DNA from: Carettochelys insculpta
Lineage: Eukaryota > Chordata > Testudines > Carettochelyidae
DNA length: 64,000 bases
Direction: 5' to 3'
Assembly: GCF_033958435.1 (NCBI RefSeq)
Contig: NC_134137.1
Location: 108,758,501-108,822,500 of the forward strand
A program made the translations under genes and the position numbers. Within the stretch, counting starts at the first letter, position 1, and each line of letters starts with the position of its first letter. Below the pieces are notes generated by a model. The model had not been told where the DNA came from and made no database searches. It worked only from the letters and a program-made list of their open reading frames with translations. Below are positions 35,281 to 46,820 of this stretch, piece by piece.

Positions 35281-37748
35281 CCCATTGACTTGGATAGATC
35301 TACTCAAATGAATATTGTTCACAGGAATGTACTCATAAATTCATCAAATTATTTTTAAAATAAATTCCTCTTATTTGTACTTGTCAGAACATGATCTCAG
35401 TATTCTTTTTGTCACCTAGGAGGACACTGCAAAATAAAACCAGGAGAAATATCTTTTTATCCAGTGTTACGGGGTTTTAGTGTTTTGATTTTTCCCAGGA
35501 GAAGCACAATGCTGAATTTGGGCCCCAACAGGTAATAAGAGATCTCGAGTTCCAGGTACCTGGATTTAAAATAATTTGTGTAATTTGAAGACTATACTGG
35601 CTTTTGAATTAGTTTAGAATCACTTCCCTTATTCACTCAGAACCTGATCCAAAGTCAATGGGAAGCTTTCCATTTATTTGACTGTGAATTGAATGAGGCC
35701 CTTATATTATATTAAATCCAGGGAAATTCTACTTGCTGGCATTCTGGATTTACACTTTTGTGTAAATGATGCCAGAATTTGCCCCATATTGTTAATGTTT
35801 TGATTTTATTCATTTAACCTTCAGTGTTACAAAATCACTTTGCTACTCAGTAGTCAACTAGCTCGTCCCTTAACTGGCTGACAAAAGGGTGTCTAGTGAC
35901 TATAAATGTTTATATTTGTGCTTGATCCACATTTAATATAAAGGCAAACTAAATAGAAAAAAAATTGCTGGAACTGTTGAGTAATTCTTTCAGGCTTTGT
36001 CTTACAAGCTAGCACATTATGACTAGCAAAGGCCATTTTTTCTGTGACATACTCAGAACTGTAATGTAGCTTGTTATAGTTTGTCTCTTGATGAGACATA
36101 TATAAATGAGAGAGAGAGAGAGATGTGTTTTTTATATACGTACATGTGTGATTATGTGTATGTATGTGTGCATGTAAGTAAAATATATAGTTACTGAGTA
36201 TGATATTCTCAGATTTTTAGGCCTATTTCACATAATTTTTAGTTCTTAAAAATGCCCCATGAAAGTGGTGCTTTTATCTTTTCTGTGCAGTGATGAACTT
36301 TTATGTTGGAAAGTGTTGAAAGTACTCAGATAGCAATGCTTAGATTTTTGTTTTGTTTGGCAGTGCACTTCTGCTTAGAATTCCTTTAATCTATCCCTTC
36401 TATGCTTTTATATTCATCTTGATAGCTGAAGGTTCTCTGAAGGATTTTTCTTTTTATATAAACTTATTAAATTAATAGAGCTCAAAAGTGTGAGCCTTTT
36501 CTTATTTGGGGGAGGGACATCATAAGATGGACTCTTGTGTGAGCTGTTAAATTTCTATTTGCCTTTCTTAAAAAAATAATAATTTATATGGTAGATCTAA
36601 AGTTTCATTAAAACTGCTTATGCCCTGTCCCAGGCATTTTAAGTGGGCCATCTGTCTAAACATCTCTGTATTTTTTTCTGATCATTTCCTCGACTTATTC
36701 ATGAGCCATGGGAGGGCTCCTTTGTAGTCTCCATGTAGCTGGTTCAGTCTACCCCCACTGAATACATCTATGTGCTTGCATAACATATCTTTTCACAGTG
36801 CTGAAAATTCTCTGAACTTGGTTCAGATGAATGGCCCACTTTCTGAAGGTCTTTTTTTCCCCCCTGCAAAGATTTGTATGCAGAAACTGACCTCAGTGGC
36901 TACAGAATCCAGCACATTATTCTTGATCATTTTACAGGCCACCTGCTGTGAAAGTTATGATGAAGGATTTCTTAATGATTCTTTGACCATTAACATTGTT
37001 TTAAGTCAATATTTCACTTTTATTTAACTGCTGAATAGGTAATTGCACAATTGAAAAACAGCTTTACTAAGTGTCACATAATCTAGTTTGCAATGATCAT
37101 AATCTTTGATAACTGGAGAATTTGTTAGGATAGTTTGGGGGCCTGTATTTATCTAAAATTTTATGCAGCAAAAATATAAGTGTAACGAGCATTTGTAGGA
37201 TTTTTAGAACATTATAGCCTACATTTTGAATAGTAAGAAATCTATATTCCATTTCATGATCCTTTAGGAGATGGTGATATTTATTTTAGCCCATTACACC
37301 ATTAGCAGCAATCGGGAGACTGACGTTTATTTGCCACACGCTACAGAAAATTGTAGTTTTACTGAGCTCCTCCATTCTGATTGGTTGGTGACAGTTAAAG
37401 TGGAGCAGCCTCAGGCAGAGCTATTACTTGATTCGCTTTTGTGAATGTCTGTTGTGCTTGGTTGCTTGTTTTTAACTAGAATAGATGAAAGTTTAACTAA
37501 TGTATGTTTTCCAGGAACACAATAAGTGCATGTTGATCTAAAATTTCAGCATTTACCAGTTTTTCCACACTGAAAATATACTGCAGCAAAAAAAAAAATG
37601 AGAAATATAATTTCTGCTGCTCATGTAATATCAAATAAACTTTTTATTGGTTGCGGGAGAGAAAAAGCATTGCATGTTGAACAATATGTTCACATATATT
37701 ATGAGACTAGGTTAACATTTATTAAATTTAGGGGGGAAGTCAGAGATA
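35281..37748. other. Unannotated intronic DNA with a GA microsatellite
   Basis: AT-rich with no gene recognised. A GA tract occupies about 36108-36122 and is followed by an irregular GT-rich stretch to about 36180. Confidence 0.4.
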
Positions 37749-38505
37749 TAGTGCCTCAATTTACATGAGGGATGCATTCCCACCCACCCTCGCGTAACTG
37801 GAATTTTGTCTAAGTCAGGGAGAGGGCTTTTTTCCCCTTGCAGAATGCACATTCTGCAGCTGGGGGAGCAGCAAGAGCACCTGGAGCTCCTTTTGAGAGG
37901 TAAATCCTGGTGTTGGAGGGGGCAGTTGGGGAGGGTTAAGCCTGGCAGTGGGTTGGGGCCATGGGAGGGGGTGGGGGTAAAGCCTTGGATGGGTTAAGTC
38001 TGCGGGGGTGGAGGGTGGAGTTGAGCTGGTGCTGCGTGCAGGGTGGGCAGTTGAACCGGGGTGGGAGGTTGAGCTGGAGCCACATGTGGGAGTGGTGAGC
38101 CAGCGCTATGCTTGGGTGGTGAGCCAGGCTGCCAGGGATTTGAACTGGGGCCAGGGTGGGGGAGTTGAACCAGGGCAGGGGAGTTGAGCTGCAGTCATGT
38201 GGGGAAGGGAGGGTTTGCACCGGGGCTGTGCTTGACGGGTAGTGAGCTGGCGCAGCCTGCGGGTGGTGAGACAGCACAGGGTTTGAACTGGGGCCGTGGG
38301 GGTTGAGCTGGAGCCGTGCGTGAGCTGGAGCTGGGCGGTGCGCCAGAGCCTTGCACAGGTGGTAAGTGGGGTTGAGCCAAGGCTGCTTGATGCTGGGGGC
38401 AGGGTGTTGAGCCAGGGCCGGGGGGAGCAGGTTTTTGAGATGCACTTAACTCGTGTTAATGCAAGTTACACGTAACTCAAAATAGCACATTTTGAGGGTT
38501 TACTG
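37749..38505. mobile_element. Tigger-like MITE carrying a G-rich minisatellite
   Basis: The left end (TAGTGCCTCAATTTACATG) and the complemented right end (CAGTAAACCCTCAAAATGTG) are diverged inverted repeats flanked by TA. Subterminal TCGCGTAACTGG and GTTACACGTAACTC are also mirrored. From about 37900 to 38430 the core is a degenerate G-rich tandem repeat around GGGTTGAGCTGGAGCC. The complementary strand of the core is open for about 169 codons with a Pro/His/Ala/Ser-rich peptide. I regard it as a composition artefact, not a gene. Confidence 0.5.
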
Positions 38506-38951
38506 TATACAGGAAGTAAATAATACAAATTACTGATCATTTTCTCTTCCATATTTTTTGATATTTTGACAAGAAATATTCATAGAAGTGACTCTAATAC
38601 TTAAGAGTTCTTACTCCTAACATGTACCTGCCTACTGTTTTTCTTAACACTTCCCTCAGAAGGGGATTCCAGATCCAGAGGCTTAGAATTACTGTACCTT
38701 TCGAATACCTGTGTTGCTGAAGGGCACATTGCTGTGGACCATGCTCACCTCTGCCCTATACCCTCTTCCTGTTAGAATTTCCTCTGCATCTCCCTCGCTC
38801 TGGTCCTTCTACTGCAGTTTCTCATTTCTCGCCTCCTTTGCATGCCCACATAATACTCATATTAAGGGAGAACAACATGCAATAGTCCATGGAGCCACCC
38901 GCATCTACTCCATTTTTTCCACCAGCACCCAAAACCAACCATTATTTTTCG
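38506..38951. other. Unannotated intronic DNA
   Basis: No gene or repeat family recognised. Confidence 0.4.
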
Positions 38952-39112
38952 CCTCATTGAATAGCAGATATTTTGGAGCATAAGCTTTTATCAGATGATG
39001 AAGTGGGTCTTTGCCCACAAAAGCTTATGCTCCAAAATATCTGTTAGCCTATAAGGCACTACAGGGCTTCTCATTGTTTTTGCGGATACAAACTAACATG
39101 GCTACACCTCTG
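38952..39112 (+). mobile_element. Penelope-like element, short foldback copy
   Basis: The + strand from about 38990 carries the PLE 3' tail (GTGGGTCTTTGCCCACAAAA, GCTTATGCTCCAAAATATC, ATAAGGCACTACAGGG, CTAACATGGCTACACCTCTG). The first 40 bases are an inverted copy of part of that tail (CAGATATTTTGGAGCATAAG), so the unit forms a hairpin. The flanks TTATTTTTCG and TTATATTTTG agree at eight of ten positions. No coding sequence. Confidence 0.7.
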
Positions 39113-40511
39113 ATTCTTATATTTTGCCTGTTGTCCTTGCCCTTACCATGGATTGTGAGATTTGTTTGAGATCCCTTCAAAGAAAGCTTGTGTGAAACTT
39201 TGAGCCCTAGTCCCACATATTTTATAATGGTAAAAGTATGTGGAGATAGGGAGAGTTCTTTGCTTTTAGTCTGGTACAAATATATCAGATTTTGACCCAA
39301 AATACAAAAGTTGATATAAAACTCTCTTAAAATGACCCTCAAGAATGGAAATGCTTGTGTACTGGCTTTGGAATGTTCTTCACTTATAATGCTCATGCAA
39401 GTAGATGTTAGCAATGTCAGGGTGCCAAATTAGGGAGGCACATAATAAATGCATATTTGATTCTTTTCCTGCTATCTGCTTTCCAGGTACTATGTCTTAC
39501 ATTTCAACCACCCCGCTCACCAATCATCTTCTTCTTAACAAATGCAAGTTCCCATCCTTTATTTGGGCTAGGAATGTTTTGATGCAGTCTTTGCCACAGT
39601 TTCTGCATAGCTGATCAGGATTAGTCACCATTGCTCCTTGGATCTTGGATGTTCAGCATTGGCCAGTTCATTCATCTGCACCTCAGTTGTCATATGTCCT
39701 TTGCGTTCAGGCTTGTTTCCCAGTGACAACAGGATTTCTTCTGACTCTAAGCCTCAGCAGTTCAGCCACGCCACATGGGTCAATTCAGGAAATTTTCCTG
39801 GTGGGATAGATTCTAGATTGGAGTCCAGTTGCTGTTAACTTGAAGTACCCTGCCCACTCAGAAGATATAAAACATATTTGCTGTTGAGAAGAAATCCACC
39901 TTCCTGTTCCTCCAGAAGTGAGAATTTTTCAGAGGAACAAATGGCCAGATACCTTAATTTTCAGAGCTCTAGATCTCAGGACTCTGAGGAGTATCCACAC
40001 AGGACAGAGAGCCTTGTCCAGTGGCAAGAAGAATTATTATTTTCCAGTGCAGCCTGACCTCCTAAATATCATCACAGAAACTTTTTCTTGGACCGTGGGT
40101 GGGGGGAAGAATCACATATCAAGGCAGTTTAGCAACTTTGGTTCCCCTTCTAAGTCTGGGAAGCTGTCCTTAGGTTAGACTTAGTAACCATAGGATTATG
40201 AACAAACTGCATCCTGCTGAAGGACACTCTATCTCTCAAAGTCTCATTTAAAGGGAAATTAATCTAAACAGATTTAGGATTCTCAGGAGCTAACTTCCAA
40301 ATCCATCTCATTCAGCACAGCTGCAACCAACTATTACAAACCCATGAATGCTCAGTTAACAGAGCTGGAAAAGTTAAAGCACCTTTCTTTGTACAAGCAT
40401 ATTGCAGTTTCAGGAAACAAGAGAATTACAGCTAGCAATAAGACATAGCTTTGCATTCATCCTGCTGTCCACCAGTGTGATAGAAAGAAGGAGCCATATG
40501 ACTGAGCTCAT
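39113..40511. other. Unannotated intronic DNA
   Basis: Several short open frames but no recognised domain, repeat family or splice-bounded exon. Confidence 0.4.
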
Positions 40512-41122
40512 GGCAGTTAATCTAATGAGATTAAACAAGGACAGGACTTTGCATGGATGGAAGAATCCCAAGCATTGTTACAGGCTGGGGATTGACTGGC
40601 TAAATAGCAACACAGCAAAAAAGGACCTGGGGATTATAGTGGATAAGAGGCTGAATGTGAGTCAGTGGTGTGCCCTTGTAGCCGAGGAGGCTAATGGCAT
40701 ATAAGGGTGTGTTAGGAGGAGCATTTCCAGCAGTTCTAGAGAAGTTGTTATTCTCATTTATTTGGTACTGGTGAAGCCACATATGGGTATTGCATCCAGT
40801 TCTGCCATCTCCTGTTCCCAAGTATAGAAAGGATGTGGATGCACTGAAGAGGGTCCAGTGGTGGGCAATGAGAATGACTAGTGGGCTGGAGCACATGACC
40901 TACGAGGAGAGGCTGAGGGATTTGGACTTATTTAGCTTGCAGAAGAGAAGTGTGAGGGGGTGATTTGATAGCAGTCTTCAGCTTCCTGGAAGGGGGTTCT
41001 ACAGAGTTTGGAGAGGGGCTGTTCTTAGTGGTGGTGGATGGCAAAACAAGGAGTAATGGTCTCAAATTGCAGTGGGAGAGGCCTAGGTTGGGTGTTAGGG
41101 AAAACCATTTCACTAGGGCAGT
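40512..41122 (+). mobile_element. CR1 C-terminal region, cut by a MITE
   Basis: The + strand encodes degraded CR1 C-terminal segments (KDLGIIVDKRLNVSQ). It continues with GAGCACATGACCTACGAGGA and GGATTTGGACTTATTTAGCT, and the segment GAGGGGTGATTTGATAGCAG. It stops at CCATTTCACTAGGGCAG, where the Harbinger-type MITE begins. The expected 3' end of CR1 does not resume beyond the MITE, implying a deletion or a prior truncation. Confidence 0.8.
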
Positions 41123-41578
41123 GGCTACACTAGCCCCCCCCGCCTTTGAAAGGGGGATGCTAATGAGCCACTTTGGCGGATGTTAATGAGGTGCTGCCAT
41201 GAATACACAGTGCCTCATTAGCATAATGATGGCTGTGCATGTTTTTGAAAGTGCCGCTTTTGAAATGCGCACTGCTGGTGTAGACAGGGGCCTTTCAAAA
41301 GGGCCCCCTGGATTTTGAAAGCCCCTTCTTCCCAAAACCAAATTGGAAGTGGAGGAAGAGTAAAGGGATTTAGAAGTAGCGTGGGCACTTTGAAGTACCT
41401 GCAGCTGACCCACAGCTACATGCAAGCTACCACTTCAATGTTTCACACTTCAAAGTTGTAGCAGGGGATATTTAGCCTAATGAAATGCTGCTTTTGCACC
41501 GCAGCACTTCATTAGTAATCTCCCAATACCCTAATTACCATGCCCCCTTCGAAGTTAGGGGGTAGTCTAGACACAGCC
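41123..41578. mobile_element. PIF/Harbinger-type MITE
   Basis: Ends are GGCTACACTAGCCCC and, complemented, GGCTGTGTCTAGACTACC. The interior alternates GCTAATGAG and CATTAGCATAATG and includes a GTGTAGACAGGGGCC block and CTTCGAAGTT motifs shared with the MITE at 34877. It is 456 bp with no transposase. A clean 3-bp duplication was not found. Confidence 0.65.
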
Positions 41579-41794
41579 ACAGTGTTATTTACAAGTGTTG
41601 GCAGTATAGACAGCACCTCTAGATAAGATCAGCTGGGAATTTTTGAGTGTGTCATACTTGAGCATGTATGCCTTTGAGTCCAAATTCAAGATTTTCAGAG
41701 GTGACTAGTGATTTTTGCGTAATGTGGCCACCTGAAATGAAAGAAGTATGCAACCTGTATACTACCTTGGTGTGTTCCATGTAGTTGAATTGTA

Positions 41795-41940
41795 GAATAA
41801 TAGAACTTGGAAGAACCTTGAGAGATCAAGTTCAGTCCCCTGCACTCATGAGAGAACCTAGCACCCTTGAGATCATCCCTGACAGATGATTGTCTAACCT
41901 GCAGTTAAATATCTTCAATGGTGGAAATTCCACAAACTTC
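41795..41940 (-). mobile_element. CR1 3' fragment
   Basis: The + strand shows the complement of a CR1 terminus (TAGAATAATAGAACTTGG) and of the adjacent 3' region (GAGATCATCCCTGACAGATG, AATGGTGGAAATTCCACAA). It is short and diverged. Confidence 0.75.
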
Positions 41941-42694
41941 TATGCATGCATAATGAAGAGCATGTGTATTTGATAGGAGGATGAGGAAAAACAGGCACCT
42001 GTGTAAAATGAATTCCAGTATTATCTATATTATTATACAAGAATAAAACTCAAAAATTTGGAAAAAGAAAGATATACAGATTGTTTATCAAGACTGTGCC
42101 TTTTGGAATAAAACTAAGATGCTTTTAATTTTTCTTTTTTAAAACTTTGTACACTTTGGCTTCTCACAGCATGTAAATACAGGGAAGCGGATGAGTTTTT
42201 GCATGTATGGTGCTGTAATATGATGTATAAACCCCTTACTAAATGTAGATCGGGTGAGGAGAGTCCTGTTCACAAGCAAGCAGCTTCATAACAAACTCAC
42301 ACATCTACAACTCTGAGGTAGGAACACACAGCTGCAAACAGTAGAGGAAACAAGTCCTGCTATAAAGGGGAAAGTGCAGAGAAGGAATTGGGGGCCGAAA
42401 GATTTGGGGTACCAAAGAGGTGGCAGTCCCATACAATGTTGCCTCCAAGAAAACAGTCAGGACACTGAAACAGATAGTAAGCCACAAAAAATGATGGGTT
42501 GACAGGCTGAATTGAAGGTGAGGGTCCAGGAACTGACCTGACTGAGTAAACTAAGCTGTCTCAGGAGAAGCTGAAGCCTCTCAAGAGGTGATGACAGGGA
42601 CCTAAGTGTATGGTGAGCAAGAACTGGTGAAATACAACACATGGGGCAACTCAAATTAAGAGTGGGACATTTATAACCAGTTAAAGGTTAAAAA

Positions 42695-42880
42695 GAAGAT
42701 CATGTGTAGTAGTCTTGAGAAAAAAAGACTGAGTGGTAATATAAGTCTTCAAATATGTTAAGTGCTGTTACAGAGGATGGTGATCTGTTCTCTATGTCTC
42801 TTGAAGGTAGAACAAGAAGAAACCGGCTTAATTGTCAGAAAGAAAGATTTATGTTAGGTATTAGAAAATGCTTGTAACTA
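42695..42880 (+). mobile_element. CR1 3' region, left half of a split copy
   Basis: AAGTCTTCAAATATGTTAAG, then AGAACAAGAAGAAACCGGCT and TATGTTAGGTATTAGAAAAT, is CR1 3' sequence on the + strand. It breaks off at CTTGTAACTA, where the Tigger transposon starts. The copy resumes at 45218. Confidence 0.85.
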
Positions 42881-45217
42881 CAGAGGGTCCCCATTATAAG
42901 TCCAGGTTACATTCCTAAATCACGCAACTTCTAGCGAAACAACTTATTAAGGGGATTAATGCCCATGAGGAATAATGTAATTAGCTTGAGATGTGTTCCC
43001 AACACATACAGTTCACACACTTGTAAATACATATAATGTACATATATCCCATAAAAATGAATAGAAGTAGATAAAACAAGTATGTTGTTCTTGCCTTGTA
43101 AATGGATTTGTTGTGCTTGATGGTGGAAGTAGCAATACTGAAAGAATACCTCCTGCTTGGTGAGGGTTAGGTGGAGTAGAAGGGAGATGGGACAGGGGAA
43201 TCATCCACCACCATCTCTCTCTCATCCACAGTGTCAATTTCTTCTTCCTGCTCGGTGCCTAAAGGCTGTGCAACAACTGTTGGTCCCACTTCTTCCATGT
43301 CTTGAAGGTCTGACAGTCCAGCTTCTTCCATGACTGGTTCAGATTTCTTTGCTTTCCTAAAGAAAGACTCTGGTGTTGTCTGCTTGCCACCACAAATTTT
43401 TGCATCCAAAATCTCTTGATAGCATAACAAACTGTCATTTAGGAGATGTACAAACTTGGAAGAGCGATCAGTTGGATGATCATGAGTCTTCATTGTGTCG
43501 ATTATTTCATCAGCAAGGTTAAAAATATGGTGAAGAGACTTCACTGTAAGTCCTTTATTTTCCTTCTTTGCTGTTTCTTCTTCATCTTCATCCTGGCTTT
43601 TCTCTTCAAATGCTTGCTTATTTAGCTCTTCCATATTTTCATTACTTAGAGGTTCTGAATAAGAAGCAAGCAATTCAGTCAAATCCTCTGTCAACGTTTT
43701 CAAACACTGTCTTTGCTAGCATCATCAACTCCTTTCAAACTGTAGTCTCATCAACACCAACAAAGTCATTCACTGCTTCAGGAGAGATTTTTTTCCACAT
43801 ACTGTTCATGCATCGAACACTTATTTTATCCCATGCTGTGCCAATGTGCATTGCTCCATCCATTATGTTCAAAGTTTTATAAAATTCCTGCACGGTTGGT
43901 TTTCCTTCGCCATCTGTATCCTTGATGAGTCTCCTGAATGTCCTGTGTAGACATAGGCTTTAAAGTTAGCAATCACACCTTGATCCATTTGCTGGATCAG
44001 TGGCGTAGCGTGTGGTGGTAAAAACTCAACCTTAATGTTGGGGCATAATGATTCGTAGTCTTAGTCATGTGCAGCAGCATTGTCTACAAGAAGAAGAATT
44101 TTGAATGTTAGATTTTGTTCTTTGCAATATTTTTTCATTTCCAGAACAGAATAATCCATGAACCAGTCATGGAATGTTTGTTTTGTTATCCAAGCGTTTC
44201 ACTGAGACTTCCATGTGATGGGGGGATGTGACCTGATGTAAATTTTCATGGTGCAAGGGTTCTCGCTGTGACAAACGACCAGTGGTTTAATTTATTGTCT
44301 CCCTTGGCATTGTCACCGAGTAAGAGCATCCAGCAGTCTTTTGAAGCCTGGCACACTTTTTTCATTAAGAGAAAAGTAGGCTTATTTTGGCATTCATTTC
44401 CAATGAAGTCCCATCTCATCCACATTAAAGAGTTGCGTATCATATCCTCCTTCTTGAATGAGATCTCTCAACTTTGCCTTGTACACTTCAGTTGGCTCTG
44501 TGTTGGAACTCGCTGCTTCACCTGACACTCTAAAGTTCTTGATCCCATAGCTTGATTAGAAACTGTGAAACCAGCCACAGCTAGCATTAAAAGCTTCTTT
44601 AGAAGTACCTCTCATCTTCTGCTTTTCTTTATCTTTCAGGAATTGGAATAACCTCACTGCCTGAATGGCACTGAGACTTATCAACGTATTCTGCATATGC
44701 AGATCATCCAACCAGGTAGCCAACATTGTCTCCATCATTTCCATCACCTTGTTGCTTTGCTGAGCAGTCTTTACAGACGAATGCTGTGTTGTATGCTTAG
44801 CCTTTTACATTATATCATCAGCATTCTTGGCAATGAACCTTTGTTGGAGGTAGGCCAAGATGGTGAGCAGCATTGGCAGCCTGTTCACCATTTCTGATGC
44901 ACTTTATCACCTCTATTTTCATGGTGGGACTCTCACTAACATGTTGCCTCTTGAAAATAGTACTTAACTTTGCACTAACACTTGATTTCCCAGTCATGGT
45001 TAAAGGATTACACAAATATATTAAGACAAAGTATGTGCACTTGCAATTTGTTCATTTCAAAACTTACAAACAGTAGGGAGGATGATGCAAAGGATTGTGG
45101 TCCCTTGAAAACGACTTGTGTGGATCTGTGCAATGTATAATGAGTTTAGTTTCCTTAATTAATTGATAACATATGTGAAATAACTTATAATAAGGTGACT
45201 TATAACGGAGACCGCCG
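42881..45217 (-). mobile_element. Tigger (pogo family) DNA transposon, near full length
   Basis: A 2337-bp insertion with ends CAGAGGGTCCCCATTATAAG and, complemented from the right, CGGCGGTCTCCGTTATAAG, flanked by TA on both sides. Minus-strand transposase pieces appear in the usual order. Near 45000-44850 is a psq-type helix-turn-helix region (KIEVIKCIRNGEQAANAA). Near 44740-44560 is a CENP-B-type DNA-binding region ending FNASCGWFHSF. Near 44360-44270 is the DDE segment SKDCWMLLLGDNAKGD. At 43703-43167 an acidic C-terminal region of about 178 residues is still open. Stops and frameshifts separate the segments, so it is inactive. The CR1 on either side reads straight across once the insertion and one TA are removed. 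Confidence 0.85.
43167..43703 (-). pseudogene. Tigger transposase, C-terminal coding remnant
   Basis: An intact minus-strand frame of 178 residues, acidic and Glu/Asp-rich (SQDEDEEETAKKENK; EQEEEIDTVDEREM). It also has a conserved-looking helical block around LHHIFNLADEIIDTM, as in the C-terminal part of Tigger1/TIGD1-type transposases. It starts at an internal Met because the upstream catalytic part is broken by frameshifts. The open frame reflects limited decay, not demonstrable function. Confidence 0.75.
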
Positions 45218-45392
45218 TATAGCTATAATTAAGCTCTGGAATACATTTTCAAGGGAGGTGTTGATACACTGCAAATAGCTATGATTGATAGTCTAGGTTT
45301 TTTTTTTTTTCTCCTGCCTCAGTTCAGGAGGCTGCACTTGGACTTCCAGAACTTCTGGCCTTACGATTGTATGAGTCTGTGATTCTACAATT
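45218..45392 (+). mobile_element. CR1 3' region, right half of the split copy
   Basis: It resumes with AATTAAGCTCTGGAATACAT and TTCAAGGGAGGTGTTGATAC, and ends with GATTGTATGAGTCTGTGATTC. These are the expected CR1 sequence directly after the piece ending at 42880. A T-run at about 45298-45311 interrupts it. Confidence 0.85.
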
Positions 45393-46717
45393 AGCATAAT
45401 ATATGATGGATATAATGCTTCAGGTATCTAGTAGTCACCAAACATTTCATAAGCATCACACTAGGATTCAATTTTAAAAAGAGTTAAATCTGGACACTAT
45501 AGTGTATTTTTACAAGGTGCTCTTGCAATGCAGAAGAGGCAGCATGTGAGACCAATTGGAACCTAAAAACATCAACTCAGTGAAATTCAGATTCTTGACC
45601 AACCTGGATTACTATTTCTTTCTTGTTGCTAAATTTGTTCCTAGAATCCCCAACAATATTGAAAGCCCATTGCACTTGTCCGTACCATGACATATAGAGA
45701 TAATCTCTCAAAAAAAAATTCCACTTAAAATTAAGACACACGTTAATATAACAGACAGTAGAGAAGGCAAGATGAAGGTAACAACTGATACACAATGTAT
45801 GTATTAGAAATACAAATTTCAAATATAGTTTAAAACTATACAGCTGCAAATATTTTCTATTTTTTTTAAGCCTGACAAGACTTGAATTTCAGGTTCTGGT
45901 TCCCTTCTGTATGTTTGTCACCAATTTGATGTAGCACAGAAGCTACAGTTCCCTGGATTGTCTTAATTGTGTGAGGTCATAACCTCCTGTAGGAAGTATA
46001 TAGAATGCTGAACTCAAGTTCCGGCATGCAAAGCCTTCAGTTTATTGTATCTCCTGAGATCTGTCGGTAATTAAAGTGTGTGTATTATTAAAAATAGTGC
46101 ATGCATATTTGTTTGGCTGGATTTCTGTGCTTTTGTATCTAACTGGCCTTTAACTTAGATTTGTTGTGAGTAATTATGATGTGTAGGGGATGGTGAACCG
46201 GGTTTGCTCTTGAAGTTCCAGGTAGTCTTACCCATCCCGCTCCCCATGCACCCAAGTGCCACTCCCCTTCTTCCCTCAAATCATCTCCTCATCTGTTTTT
46301 CACTCTTTAAATATTTCTTCCATTTATTAATTTTTTTCATCTGAGGAAGTGGGTTTTACTCATGAAAGGTCATAACCTAATAAACTTGTTAATCCCTAAG
46401 GTATCATAGGACTGCTCATTAATTTTCATTCTGTTTGCAATATCCCCACAGCAATGATGTCTGCATTTTGGGATTCTCCTTAAACTTCATCAGTGCACTT
46501 CCTACACAAGGTGTCACGGCAAAGCAGAAAATATCTCAAAAGGCTTCTTTAAAAAGTTTTCTCTTTATGTGCCATAAAGGACACGAAGTTGTATCTGCTA
46601 GTTTTTCCAAACATTGACTGTGACAGTAGCCCTTAGGAAAAAAAAAAGTTCACGTGATTAAAAATGGGGAAAAGCTGAAATGCTGTTAAAATATTCTTTT
46701 TCCATTCCTTGCTTTAG
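45393..46717. other. Unannotated intronic DNA
   Basis: AT-rich; no recognised repeat or exon until the acceptor of candidate exon 3. Confidence 0.4.
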
Positions 46718-46820
46718 AATTTCTCTTGCTAAAGTGGAGCTGAGGCACTGGGAGCTGTCAGTACAACTAGGAGATGGAACTTTCTCTGCTACAGTTTCAA
46801 ACAACGGGTCAACATTCTCC
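46718..46820 (+). CDS. Candidate coding exon 3 of the unidentified host gene
   Basis: 103 bp behind a strong pyrimidine tract (CTTTTTCCATTCCTTGCTTTAG) and before the consensus donor GTAAGTTTT. The leading A completes Arg with the AG left by exon 2. Then 34 codons run without a stop, including KVELRHWELSVQLGDG and TFSATVSNNGSTFS, and end exactly at a codon boundary. The other two frames have early stops. The peptide looks beta-like or mixed and has no repeat signature. This is the best splice-site pair in the window. Confidence 0.65.

Larger units (their letters stand above)
11226..46717 (+). other. Putative intron 2 (35.5 kb)
   Basis: This is the interval between candidate exons 2 and 3. It holds most of the repeats in the window, including the nested CR1/Tigger locus, the PIF/Harbinger transposase remnant and the solo LTR. 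Exon 2 ends two bases into a codon and exon 3 begins with one base, so the pair joins in frame. A missed intermediate exon cannot be excluded. Confidence 0.4.

Noticed and set aside
37936..38445. 169-codon minus-strand open frame
   Set aside because: It lies entirely in a G-rich degenerate minisatellite within a Tigger-like MITE. The Pro/His/Ala/Ser-rich product has no domain, and open frames are expected from such composition.
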